Part shown: piece by piece, positions 1-5,272 of the stretch
How the letters are laid out: each line of letters starts with the position of its first letter
How positions within the stretch are numbered: position 1 is the stretch's first letter
NCBI GenBank assembly: GCA_905210385.1
Contig: CAJLWS010000049.1
Coordinates: 1-9,108 of the forward strand
DNA: 9,108 nucleotides
DNA from: an uncultured Eubacteriales bacterium
Lineage (GTDB): Bacteria; Bacillota; Clostridia; Oscillospirales; Oscillospiraceae
Direction of reading: 5' to 3'
The notes under the pieces: model-generated
Databases searched by the model: none
Told to the model about the DNA's origin: nothing
What the model saw: the letters and a program-made list of their open reading frames with translations, nothing else
Made by a program: the position numbers and the translations under genes

Positions 1-863
1 GCGGCGTGCTGGTGTACGGCATTCCCGAGTTCCGTCTGCCCAAGGCCATCGTCCACCAGACGGAGGAGGACCTGCGCTCCCTAGGGGTGCAGATTCGCAC
101 CGATATGGTCATCGGCCGGGTATTCACCCTGGACGAACTGTTCGATCAGGGCTTCCGGGCCGTCTTCCTGGCCACCGGCGCCGGGCTTCCCAAGTTCATG
201 GGCATCCCCGGCGAGGGGCTGGCCGGGGTATACTCCGCCAACGAGTACCTCACCCGCATCAACCTGATGCACGCCTGGCAGGAGGAGTACGACACCCCTG
301 TGCCCGCCGGGAAGAAGGTAGCCGTGGTGGGAGGCGGCAACGTGGCCATGGATGCCGCCCGGTGCGCCCGCCGCCTGGGGGCGGAGGTCCATCTGGTCTA
401 CCGGCGGGGGCGGGAAGAGATGCCCGCCCGGGCGGAGGAGGTGGAGCACGCCATGGAGGAGGGCATCCACTTCCACTTCCTCACCAACCCCACCGCCGTC
501 ATCGACGACGGCACCGGCCGCGCCTGCCACCTCAGCTGCATCCGCATGGAGCTGGGCGAGCCCGACGAGAAGGGCCGCCGCAGGCCCATGGAGGTGTCCG
601 GCTCCGACTTCCTCATGGAGGTGGATACCGTGGTCATGGCCCTGGGCACCAGCCCCAACCCCCTCATCCGCATGGCGGACGAGAGCCTGGAGGTCAACCG
701 CCGGGGCTGCTTCGTGGTGGACGAGGAGACCATGAGGACCAGCCGGGAAGGGGTCTATGCCGGGGGCGACGCAGTCACCGGCGCGGCCACCGTCATCCTG
801 GCCATGGGGGCGGGCAAGAAGGCCGCCAAGGCCATCATGAAGTATCTGGACGCAAACCGGTAA
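1..863 (+). CDS. gltA: GltA/NfnB-type NADPH-binding flavoprotein, 3' part (glutamate synthase small-subunit family)
   Basis: The gene is cut by the left window edge. The reading frame is open from base 3 and ends with TAA at 861-863, leaving about 287 residues. Family members are about 460 residues, so roughly the first 170, with the Fe-S and first FAD segments, are missing. Seen: YGIPEFRLPK near the start, ATGAGLPKFM, a dinucleotide-binding GGGNVAMDAAR motif at about nt 330-362, YRRGREEMPAR just after it, and a closing GVYAGGDAVTGAA motif at about nt 750-790 typical of the FAD-binding end. The family transfers electrons from NADPH through flavin. Two roles are possible: the small subunit of glutamate synthase (GOGAT), or NfnB of the NADH-dependent ferredoxin:NADP+ oxidoreductase, which is often annotated gltA in Clostridia. 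No large GOGAT subunit follows, so NfnB is at least as likely. The upstream neighbour, not in view, would decide. A strong terminator follows immediately. Confidence 0.88.
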   Translation, partial: GVLVYGIPEFRLPKAIVHQTEEDLRSLGVQIRTDMVIGRVFTLDELFDQGFRAVFLATGAGLPKFMGIPGEGLAGVYSANEYLTRINLMHAWQEEYDTPVPAGKKVAVVGGGNVAMDAARCARRLGAEVHLVYRRGREEMPARAEEVEHAMEEGIHFHFLTNPTAVIDDGTGRACHLSCIRMELGEPDEKGRRRPMEVSGSDFLMEVDTVVMALGTSPNPLIRMADESLEVNRRGCFVVDEETMRTSREGVYAGGDAVTGAATVILAMGAGKKAAKAIMKYLDANR

Positions 864-866
864 GTA

Positions 867-875
867 TGATACAAT
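867..875 (+). promoter_or_regulatory. Candidate extended -10 promoter for the lspA operon
   Basis: TGATACAAT at 867-875 matches an extended -10 element (TGn followed by TACAAT, 5 of 6 to consensus). No good -35 box lies 17 bases upstream, which is acceptable for the extended -10 class. Transcription would start near 882, inside the 5' arm of the gltA terminator, so the new transcript would lack part of that arm and could escape termination. The element lies in the only short gap between the terminator and lspA. Moderate to low confidence, because it rests on a short motif. Confidence 0.4.
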
Positions 876-908
876 AGCGGGCAAGCCGATGGCTTGCCCG
901 CTATTTTT
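873..908 (+). terminator. Rho-independent terminator of the gltA/nfnB gene
   Basis: A perfect 15-bp inverted repeat, 873-887 paired with 891-905, has a 3-base loop (GAT). It starts 9 bases after the gltA stop codon, and its 3' arm runs into a T-tract ending at 908. The core AGCGGGCAAGCC is GC-rich. The possible TTG start codon at 894 for lspA lies inside this stem, which argues against that start. Confidence 0.93.
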
Positions 909-935
909 CCCATCATTCCCCGAAAGAGTGATTCT

Positions 936-1442
936 ATGTTGTATACTTTTTTATTTTTGATACTAGTTGTGATCGACCAAGTGGTGAAATTCCTGGTCCG
1001 GGCCAACATCCCCCTGGGGGAGTCCATCCCTTTTATCCCCTATGTCATGGACCTGACTTACGTGCAGAACACCGGGGCTGCCTTCTCCCTCCTCCGGGAA
1101 CACACCTGGCTGCTCACCCTGGTGTCCGCCGTGCTGGTGGTGGTCATCGCCTGGCTGATATTCCGCAGGCACATCACCGGCCGCCTGGGCCTGCTGGCCG
1201 CCACCTTAGTGCTGGCCGGCGGGGTGGGCAATCTCATCGACCGGGTGGCCCTGGGCTATGTCACCGACATGTTCCAGACCACGTTCATCGACTTTGCCGT
1301 CTTCAACGTGGCCGACTCCTGCCTCACGGTGGGCGTGGTTCTGCTGGTGATCTACGTACTGTTCTTCTATGACAAGCTCCACAAGAAGGAGGAGGTCCAG
1401 CCCCATGACGACGGAAGCGACCTTCCCGCTGAAGGTACCTGA
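936..1442 (+). CDS. lspA: Lipoprotein signal peptidase (signal peptidase II)
   Basis: LspA is an inner-membrane aspartyl protease that cleaves signal peptides from prolipoproteins after diacylglyceryl transfer to the lipobox cysteine. The 168-residue product has the family's normal length and about four membrane segments. Visible family motifs are NTGAAFS (45-51), NLIDR with catalytic Asp102, and FNVADS with catalytic Asp127. The C-terminus is a charged cytoplasmic tail. I chose ATG at 936 because the longer TTG start at 894 lies in the upstream terminator stem and would add 14 residues in front of the first membrane helix. A weak AAAGAG-type ribosome binding site lies at about 922-928. The 3' end overlaps the next gene by 38 bases, so the two are translationally coupled. 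The lspA-rluD order is common in Firmicutes. Confidence 0.96.
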   Translation: MLYTFLFLILVVIDQVVKFLVRANIPLGESIPFIPYVMDLTYVQNTGAAFSLLREHTWLLTLVSAVLVVVIAWLIFRRHITGRLGLLAATLVLAGGVGNLIDRVALGYVTDMFQTTFIDFAVFNVADSCLTVGVVLLVIYVLFFYDKLHKKEEVQPHDDGSDLPAEGT

Positions 1443-2325
1443 GGCAGGCCGGGCGGATGCGGTGCTGGCCGCCGCCCTGGACGGCGTCACCCGTTCGGCC
1501 GCCCAGCGGTGGCTGGAGGAGGGGCGGGTCACCTTGGACGGCGTCCCGGTGAGGAAGAACGCCCGTCTCCAGCCAGGCCAGGTGCTCTCCGTCACCCCGC
1601 CCCAGCCGGAGGCGGTGGATGTGGTCCCCCAGGACATCCCCCTGGACGTGGCCTATGAGGACGATGACGTCATCGTAGTCAACAAACCCGTGGGCATGGT
1701 GGTCCACCCCGCCCCCGGCCACCCCGACGGCACGCTGGTCAACGCCCTGTTATATCACTGCAAAAATTCACTGTCCGGAATCAATGGCCAGCTGCGCCCC
1801 GGCATCGTCCACCGCATTGACCGGGACACCTCGGGGCTGATCATCGTTGCCAAAAACGATCGGGCCCACCTGACCCTGGCCGGGCAGCTCCAGGACCACT
1901 CCCTGTTCCGTCTCTACCATGCGATAGTGCTGGGGGGCTTCCGGGAGGAGCACGGCACTGTGGACGCCCCCATCGCCCGCCACCCCACCGATCGGAAACG
2001 GATGGCCGTCTGTCGCCCCGGAGAGGGGCGGGAGGCAGTCACCCACTATCAGGTGGTGGACAGCCACGGCGGGTTCACCCACCTCACCTGCCGGCTGGAG
2101 ACGGGGCGCACCCACCAGATCCGGGTACACATGGCCCACATCGGCCATCCCCTGCTGGGCGACCCGGTGTACGGCCCGAAAAGACCCTTCCCCGGCCTGA
2201 CGGGCCAGTGCCTCCACGCCGCCCAGCTCACCTTCACCCATCCCTCCACCGGGGAGCGCCTCACTGTGGAGGCCCCTCTGCCCGACTGGTTTCAAAATAC
2301 ACTGAACAGACTGGGGCTGAACTGA
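1405..2325 (+). CDS. RluD-family 23S rRNA pseudouridine synthase
   Basis: The 306-residue product isomerises uridine to pseudouridine in RNA, most likely in 23S rRNA. It has an N-terminal S4 RNA-binding domain (about residues 14-65, with the segment AQRWLEEGRVTLDG). The RluA/RluD catalytic domain follows, with NKPVGMVVHP (93-102) and HRIDRDTSGL (136-145), where Asp139 is the expected catalytic nucleophile. GRTHQIRVH (234-242) and LGDPVYG (251-257) complete the family signature. I chose ATG at 1405 because AAGGAGGAGGT at about 1386-1396 is an excellent ribosome binding site at proper spacing; the longer frame from 1369 has no such site. The start lies inside lspA. The exact target uridines cannot be read from sequence, so I leave the symbol blank (Firmicutes homologues are called RluD or YlyB). 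Confidence 0.95.
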   Translation: MTTEATFPLKVPEAGRADAVLAAALDGVTRSAAQRWLEEGRVTLDGVPVRKNARLQPGQVLSVTPPQPEAVDVVPQDIPLDVAYEDDDVIVVNKPVGMVVHPAPGHPDGTLVNALLYHCKNSLSGINGQLRPGIVHRIDRDTSGLIIVAKNDRAHLTLAGQLQDHSLFRLYHAIVLGGFREEHGTVDAPIARHPTDRKRMAVCRPGEGREAVTHYQVVDSHGGFTHLTCRLETGRTHQIRVHMAHIGHPLLGDPVYGPKRPFPGLTGQCLHAAQLTFTHPSTGERLTVEAPLPDWFQNTLNRLGLN

Positions 2326-2362
2326 CTTTCTCCGGCCCCGCCATCAGAAAGGAGCGTATCCG

Positions 2363-2929
2363 ATGAACACATTGGTGCTGCTGGCCGGCTGCGGCCTGGG
2401 GGATGGCTCCTGCGTCGAGGAGGTCATTCTGACCTACACGGTGCTGGACAAATACGGCCATTCCTATGCCATCGCCGCCGTGGACATGGATGTCCCTTCC
2501 GTGGACCACCGGACCGAGGCCCCCGGCCCGGAGCGCAACGTCCTCACAGAGTCCGCCCGCATCGGCCGGGGCCGTATCCAGGAGCTGTCCGCCTTGGACT
2601 TGGAGCCATTTGACGCCCTGCTCCTCCCCGGCGGCATCGGCCTGATCTCCAACTACCGGCACTGTCCCCAGGTGCTGTCCTGCCTGGACCACTTTCTCCG
2701 GAGGGGGAAGCCCATCGGCGCCATGTGCGCGGGCATCGACTTTCTCCGCATGACCATCGGCCGGGACCTGTTGTTGGAGGAAGCCGCCCAACTCTCCCCG
2801 CGGGGCTTCTGCCGGGACGCGGCAAAAAACATCTATTACACCCCCGCCTTTCGGAAGAGCCAGAGCTGCTATGACGTGCTGCTGGGCATTGACGGGATGG
2901 TTTCCGCCATGGCGTCCCTCCGGCCCTGA
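2363..2929 (+). CDS. ElbB/ES1-like DJ-1/PfpI superfamily protein
   Basis: The 188-residue cytosolic protein belongs to the DJ-1/ThiJ/PfpI class I glutamine amidotransferase-like fold. The motifs match the ElbB/ES1 branch: LLAGCGLGDGS (6-16), RNVLTESARI (58-67), DALLLPGGIG (84-93) and GKPIGAMCAG (115-124). Cys122 is in the nucleophile-elbow position and Glu19/Glu20 near the acidic partner position. Near the end, a TIGRD...TPAF...GIDGMVS pattern is shared with ElbB. ElbB proteins are usually about 217 residues; this one is shorter between the Cys motif and the TIG segment. E. coli ElbB has weak glyoxalase activity and an unsettled role, so I assign no substrate. AAAGGAG at 2348-2354 supports the ATG. 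The gene starts 37 bases after the pseudouridine synthase stop and is probably the last gene of the lspA operon. Confidence 0.85.
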   Translation: MNTLVLLAGCGLGDGSCVEEVILTYTVLDKYGHSYAIAAVDMDVPSVDHRTEAPGPERNVLTESARIGRGRIQELSALDLEPFDALLLPGGIGLISNYRHCPQVLSCLDHFLRRGKPIGAMCAGIDFLRMTIGRDLLLEEAAQLSPRGFCRDAAKNIYYTPAFRKSQSCYDVLLGIDGMVSAMASLRP

Positions 2930-2962
2930 GCCCCTGTTCCCGCGCTGAATTTGCCCCGATCG

Positions 2963-2994
2963 AAAAAATTCCCGGGAACGCCCCGGGAATTTTG
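2963..2994 (+). terminator. Rho-independent terminator after the ElbB-like gene
   Basis: A perfect 12-bp inverted repeat, 2965-2976 paired with 2982-2993, has a 5-base loop (AACGC). The core is CCCGGG and the arm ends in TTTT. An A-run precedes it at 2963-2968, so it could also act on the opposite strand. It begins 34 bases after the ElbB-like stop codon and separates that operon from ldh. Confidence 0.8.
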
Positions 2995-3042
2995 CTCTCC
3001 AGGCATAACCCGGCCCGTCCCCAGGCAAACTAATCCATCCAT

Positions 3043-3061
3043 GGACGGCCCCTGGCCGTCC
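3043..3061 (+). promoter_or_regulatory. Leader hairpin just upstream of the ldh ribosome binding site
   Basis: GGACGGCC (3043-3050) and GGCCGTCC (3054-3061) form a perfect 8-bp GC-rich stem with a 3-base loop. It ends 4 bases before the AAAGGA ribosome binding site of ldh. No T-tract follows, so it is not a standard terminator. It may stabilise the 5' end or affect ribosome access; the function is inferred from position only. No convincing promoter or Rex-type palindrome is visible in 2995-3079. Confidence 0.5.
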
Positions 3062-3079
3062 TCGAAAGGAATGATTTTT

Positions 3080-4024
3080 ATGAATCCTCGGAAGGCGGCC
3101 ATCATCGGCTGTGGCTTTGTGGGCTCCTCCATCGCCTTCTCCCTCATCCAGAAGGGCCTGTTCAGCGAACTGGTCCTCATTGATGTGAACCGGGACAAGG
3201 CGGAGGGGGAGGCCATGGATCTGAGCCATGGCCTGCCCTACATTGCCGCCATGGACGTATACGCCGGCACCTATGACGATGTGGCCGACTGCGCCCTGGT
3301 CATCGTCACCGCCGGCGCCAACCAGAAGCCGGGGGAGACCCGGCTGGAGCTCATCGGTAAAAACGTGGCTATCCTCAAGTCCATTCTCCCCCAGATCACT
3401 GCCCGGCCTTTTGGGGGCATCCTGATGATCGTGTCCAACCCGGTGGACGTGCTCACCTATGCCGCCTGGCGCATCTCCGGCTACCCTGCCCACCGGGTGA
3501 TGGGGTCGGGCACCGTGCTGGACACCGCCCGGCTGAAGTACCTGCTGGGAGAGCACCTCCAGGTGGACAGCCGCAGCATCCATGCCTATATCCTGGGGGA
3601 GCACGGGGATAGCGAGCTGGCGGTGTGGAGCGGGGCCAATGTCACCGGTATCCCCCTGTCCCACTTCTTTGAGCTCCAGGGAAAGCACGACTATGACAGC
3701 TCCACCAAGCAGCTCTATGAGTCCGTCCGGGACAGCGCCTACGAGATCATCCGCCGCAAGGGCGCCACCTACTACGGCATCGCCATGGCGGTGGGCCGCA
3801 TCGCCGAGTGCATCCTCAAGGACGAACGGGCGGTACTGCCCGTTTCGGTGGTGCTGGGCGGTCAGTACGGCCTGCAGGGATTGAGCCTGAGCATCCCATC
3901 CATCGTGGGCCGCCGGGGGGTGGAACAGATCTTGGAGATCCCTCTGGCCCCGGAGGAGCGGGAGGCCCTGTCCGCCTCCGCCGGACAGCTTCTGGACGTC
4001 ATCCGAACCCTGGACCTACCATAA
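3080..4024 (+). CDS. ldh: L-lactate dehydrogenase
   Basis: A cytosolic NAD-dependent enzyme that reduces pyruvate to L-lactate, regenerating NAD+ in fermentation. The 314-residue product has normal length. Seen: GCGFVGS Rossmann motif (10-16), Asp35 as the NAD-ribose acid, AGANQKPGETR (78-88), SNPVDVLTY (119-127), DTAR (148-151) and GEHGDSE (173-179). Gln82 is at the substrate-specificity position (Gln102 in the usual LDH numbering), where malate dehydrogenases carry Arg. Arg88, Asp148, Arg151 and His175 fill the catalytic and substrate-binding positions. Lys153 and His168 are at the positions of the fructose-1,6-bisphosphate site in Bacillus-type LDHs, so allosteric activation is plausible. 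I chose ATG at 3080 because AAAGGA lies at 3065-3070 with good spacing; the upstream in-frame ATG at 3071 touches that site and the 2951 start crosses a terminator. The gene is monocistronic. Confidence 0.96.
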   Translation: MNPRKAAIIGCGFVGSSIAFSLIQKGLFSELVLIDVNRDKAEGEAMDLSHGLPYIAAMDVYAGTYDDVADCALVIVTAGANQKPGETRLELIGKNVAILKSILPQITARPFGGILMIVSNPVDVLTYAAWRISGYPAHRVMGSGTVLDTARLKYLLGEHLQVDSRSIHAYILGEHGDSELAVWSGANVTGIPLSHFFELQGKHDYDSSTKQLYESVRDSAYEIIRRKGATYYGIAMAVGRIAECILKDERAVLPVSVVLGGQYGLQGLSLSIPSIVGRRGVEQILEIPLAPEEREALSASAGQLLDVIRTLDLP

Positions 4025-4066
4025 CGTCCTCTTTGCCCCAGCGTTCCACTCCCCACAAAACACAAC

Positions 4067-4096
4067 ACAGGCCACCCGCGCTTGCGGGTGGCCTGT
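4067..4096 (-). terminator. Shared terminator hairpin between convergent ldh and acyltransferase genes
   Basis: A perfect 13-bp inverted repeat, 4067-4079 paired with 4084-4096, has a 4-base loop (GCTT). Read on the - strand it is followed by a T-rich stretch (complement of 4052-4066, including TTTT), so it best serves the acyltransferase transcript. On the + strand the tail after 4096 is T-poor, so ldh termination here would be weaker. Confidence 0.8.
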
Positions 4097-4139
4097 AACT
4101 CTGTGGTGGCGTGACCTGTGACGGACACGGGCGAACCCC

Positions 4140-5189
4140 TCACGCCGGTTCTCCGCTCTTCAGGCCCTTCCGCCGCGCATACCTCCGCTTCAATCCCTCC
4201 ACGCCCCTGTGCAGCAGAACACCCAGAGCGATATTGACCGCATAGGACAGCAGAAAGTACAGCCGATTGGTGGGACCAATGGAGATCACCTGGCGGATAA
4301 CCGCCGTCTGGGAGAAAAAGCTGACGTTGAGCAGATAGATCTCTAAGCTGTTCTCCCCGATGATCCGCAGGAACCGGCGCAGCCACCCCAGGGGCAGGCG
4401 GTCAAAGAGCAGGCACAGCACCAGGCACATGGGCACGGTGGTGAAGACGAACAGGTGGGCCAGCGGGATGCTCAGGCTGGTCAGCTCCCCCTTCCCCGGA
4501 TAGGATGCCAGCAGGTAATAGCCTGCACCCAGCACAGTCCAAGCTCCCCAAAAGAGGAGGTCCTTCCATCCCAACCTCCGGTCCTCCATGATATAGATGC
4601 CAACTAGTAGACCTAGGAAAAAAATAGGGATCCGATAGAAGATATCCAGGTATTCCCCATACCACTCTTGAACCAGGAGTTGACACAAGGCCAGGCCGCC
4701 TATGATCCCGGCCCCTACCGCCAACAGAAGCCGTTTCTTCCGTTTTTGCTCCAGCAGCCAGTACAAAGCTGGGGGCGTCAGCAGGTAGAAGCACATGGCC
4801 CCGCAGACATACCAGTTGAAGGCCCCCGGACAGCGGTGCACCCAGTAGTACAGCAGGGTGCTGTTCCAGAACAGGTCGCTCCAGGGAGCCCCCTGCCAGA
4901 GGATGAGCAGCAGCGTATAGGGGATCATCACCATGTAGTAAGCAGGCAGGATCCGCCGGGCACGGCGGCCCATGTATTCGCCGAAAGGCTGCTTCCGGTG
5001 AATCAGGGACATAGCCAGCCCCATGGAAGACAGAAAGATGAAGATATCTACGCCGCCGAATCCTGCCGCCCGCACGGAGTTGAGCAGCGGAACTCCCAGA
5101 TCCAAGTCAAAGGAATGAAACAGCATCACCCACAGCATGGCCACACCCATCAACTCCGAGCGATACCGGCTCAAAACCCTGTATTCCAT
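4140..5189 (-). CDS. Acyltransferase-3 family integral membrane protein
   Basis: The 349-residue, strongly hydrophobic product has about ten predicted membrane segments. It fits the acyltransferase-3 (OafA/YrhL, Pfam PF01757) family, which transfers acetyl or other acyl groups to sugars, peptidoglycan or cell-surface glycans. Seen: an early helix with LWVMLFHSF (19-27), where His25 is at the conserved active-site position; GFGGVDIFIFLSSMG shortly after; then GRRARRILPAYY, the usual arginine-rich motif; and a C-terminal GENSLEIYLLN helix. I chose ATG at 5187-5189 because AGGGAGGC lies just upstream (about 5195-5202); a longer frame to 5261 would run through the intergenic hairpins. The gene starts 83 bases after the pnp stop and is probably read in part from that transcript. 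Its acceptor substrate cannot be determined, and no glycan biosynthesis gene is nearby. Confidence 0.88.
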   Translation of the reverse strand: MEYRVLSRYRSELMGVAMLWVMLFHSFDLDLGVPLLNSVRAAGFGGVDIFIFLSSMGLAMSLIHRKQPFGEYMGRRARRILPAYYMVMIPYTLLLILWQGAPWSDLFWNSTLLYYWVHRCPGAFNWYVCGAMCFYLLTPPALYWLLEQKRKKRLLLAVGAGIIGGLALCQLLVQEWYGEYLDIFYRIPIFFLGLLVGIYIMEDRRLGWKDLLFWGAWTVLGAGYYLLASYPGKGELTSLSIPLAHLFVFTTVPMCLVLCLLFDRLPLGWLRRFLRIIGENSLEIYLLNVSFFSQTAVIRQVISIGPTNRLYFLLSYAVNIALGVLLHRGVEGLKRRYARRKGLKSGEPA

Positions 5190-5203
5190 CGTATGCCTCC
5201 CTG

Positions 5204-5221
5204 CATCCGGATTTCCGGATG
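5204..5221 (-). promoter_or_regulatory. Small hairpin in the acyltransferase leader
   Basis: CATCCGG (5204-5210) and CCGGATG (5215-5221) form a perfect 7-bp stem with a 4-base loop. It ends next to the ribosome binding site of the acyltransferase gene. No T-tract follows in either direction. It may affect translation initiation or mark an RNA-processing boundary. Confidence 0.45.
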
Positions 5222-5225
5222 TATG

Positions 5226-5256
5226 GACGGCCGGCAGGAATCCCCCGCCGGCCGTC
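5226..5256 (-). terminator. GC-rich hairpin after pnp, possible weak terminator
   Basis: GACGGCCGGC (5226-5235) and GCCGGCCGTC (5247-5256) form a perfect 10-bp stem with an 11-base loop, 16 bases after the pnp stop codon. On the - strand no U-tract follows, so it probably slows 3' exonuclease decay or causes partial termination, leaving some read-through into the acyltransferase gene. Confidence 0.5.
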
Positions 5257-5272
5257 TCCATTCGTGGTTTCT

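Noticed and set aside
81..884. A 267-codon open frame on the - strand opposite gltA/nfnB
   Set aside because: His/Gly/Ala/Val-rich shadow of a real gene, and its start lies in the terminator stem.
894..935. N-terminal extension of LspA from TTG at 894
   Set aside because: The codon is inside the upstream terminator stem, and the added residues precede a normal LspA start with a nearby ribosome binding site.
2261..3688. A 475-codon open frame on the - strand across the ElbB-like gene and ldh
   Set aside because: It is antisense to two genes with clear family motifs and crosses a terminator. The product is compositionally biased and shows no domain.
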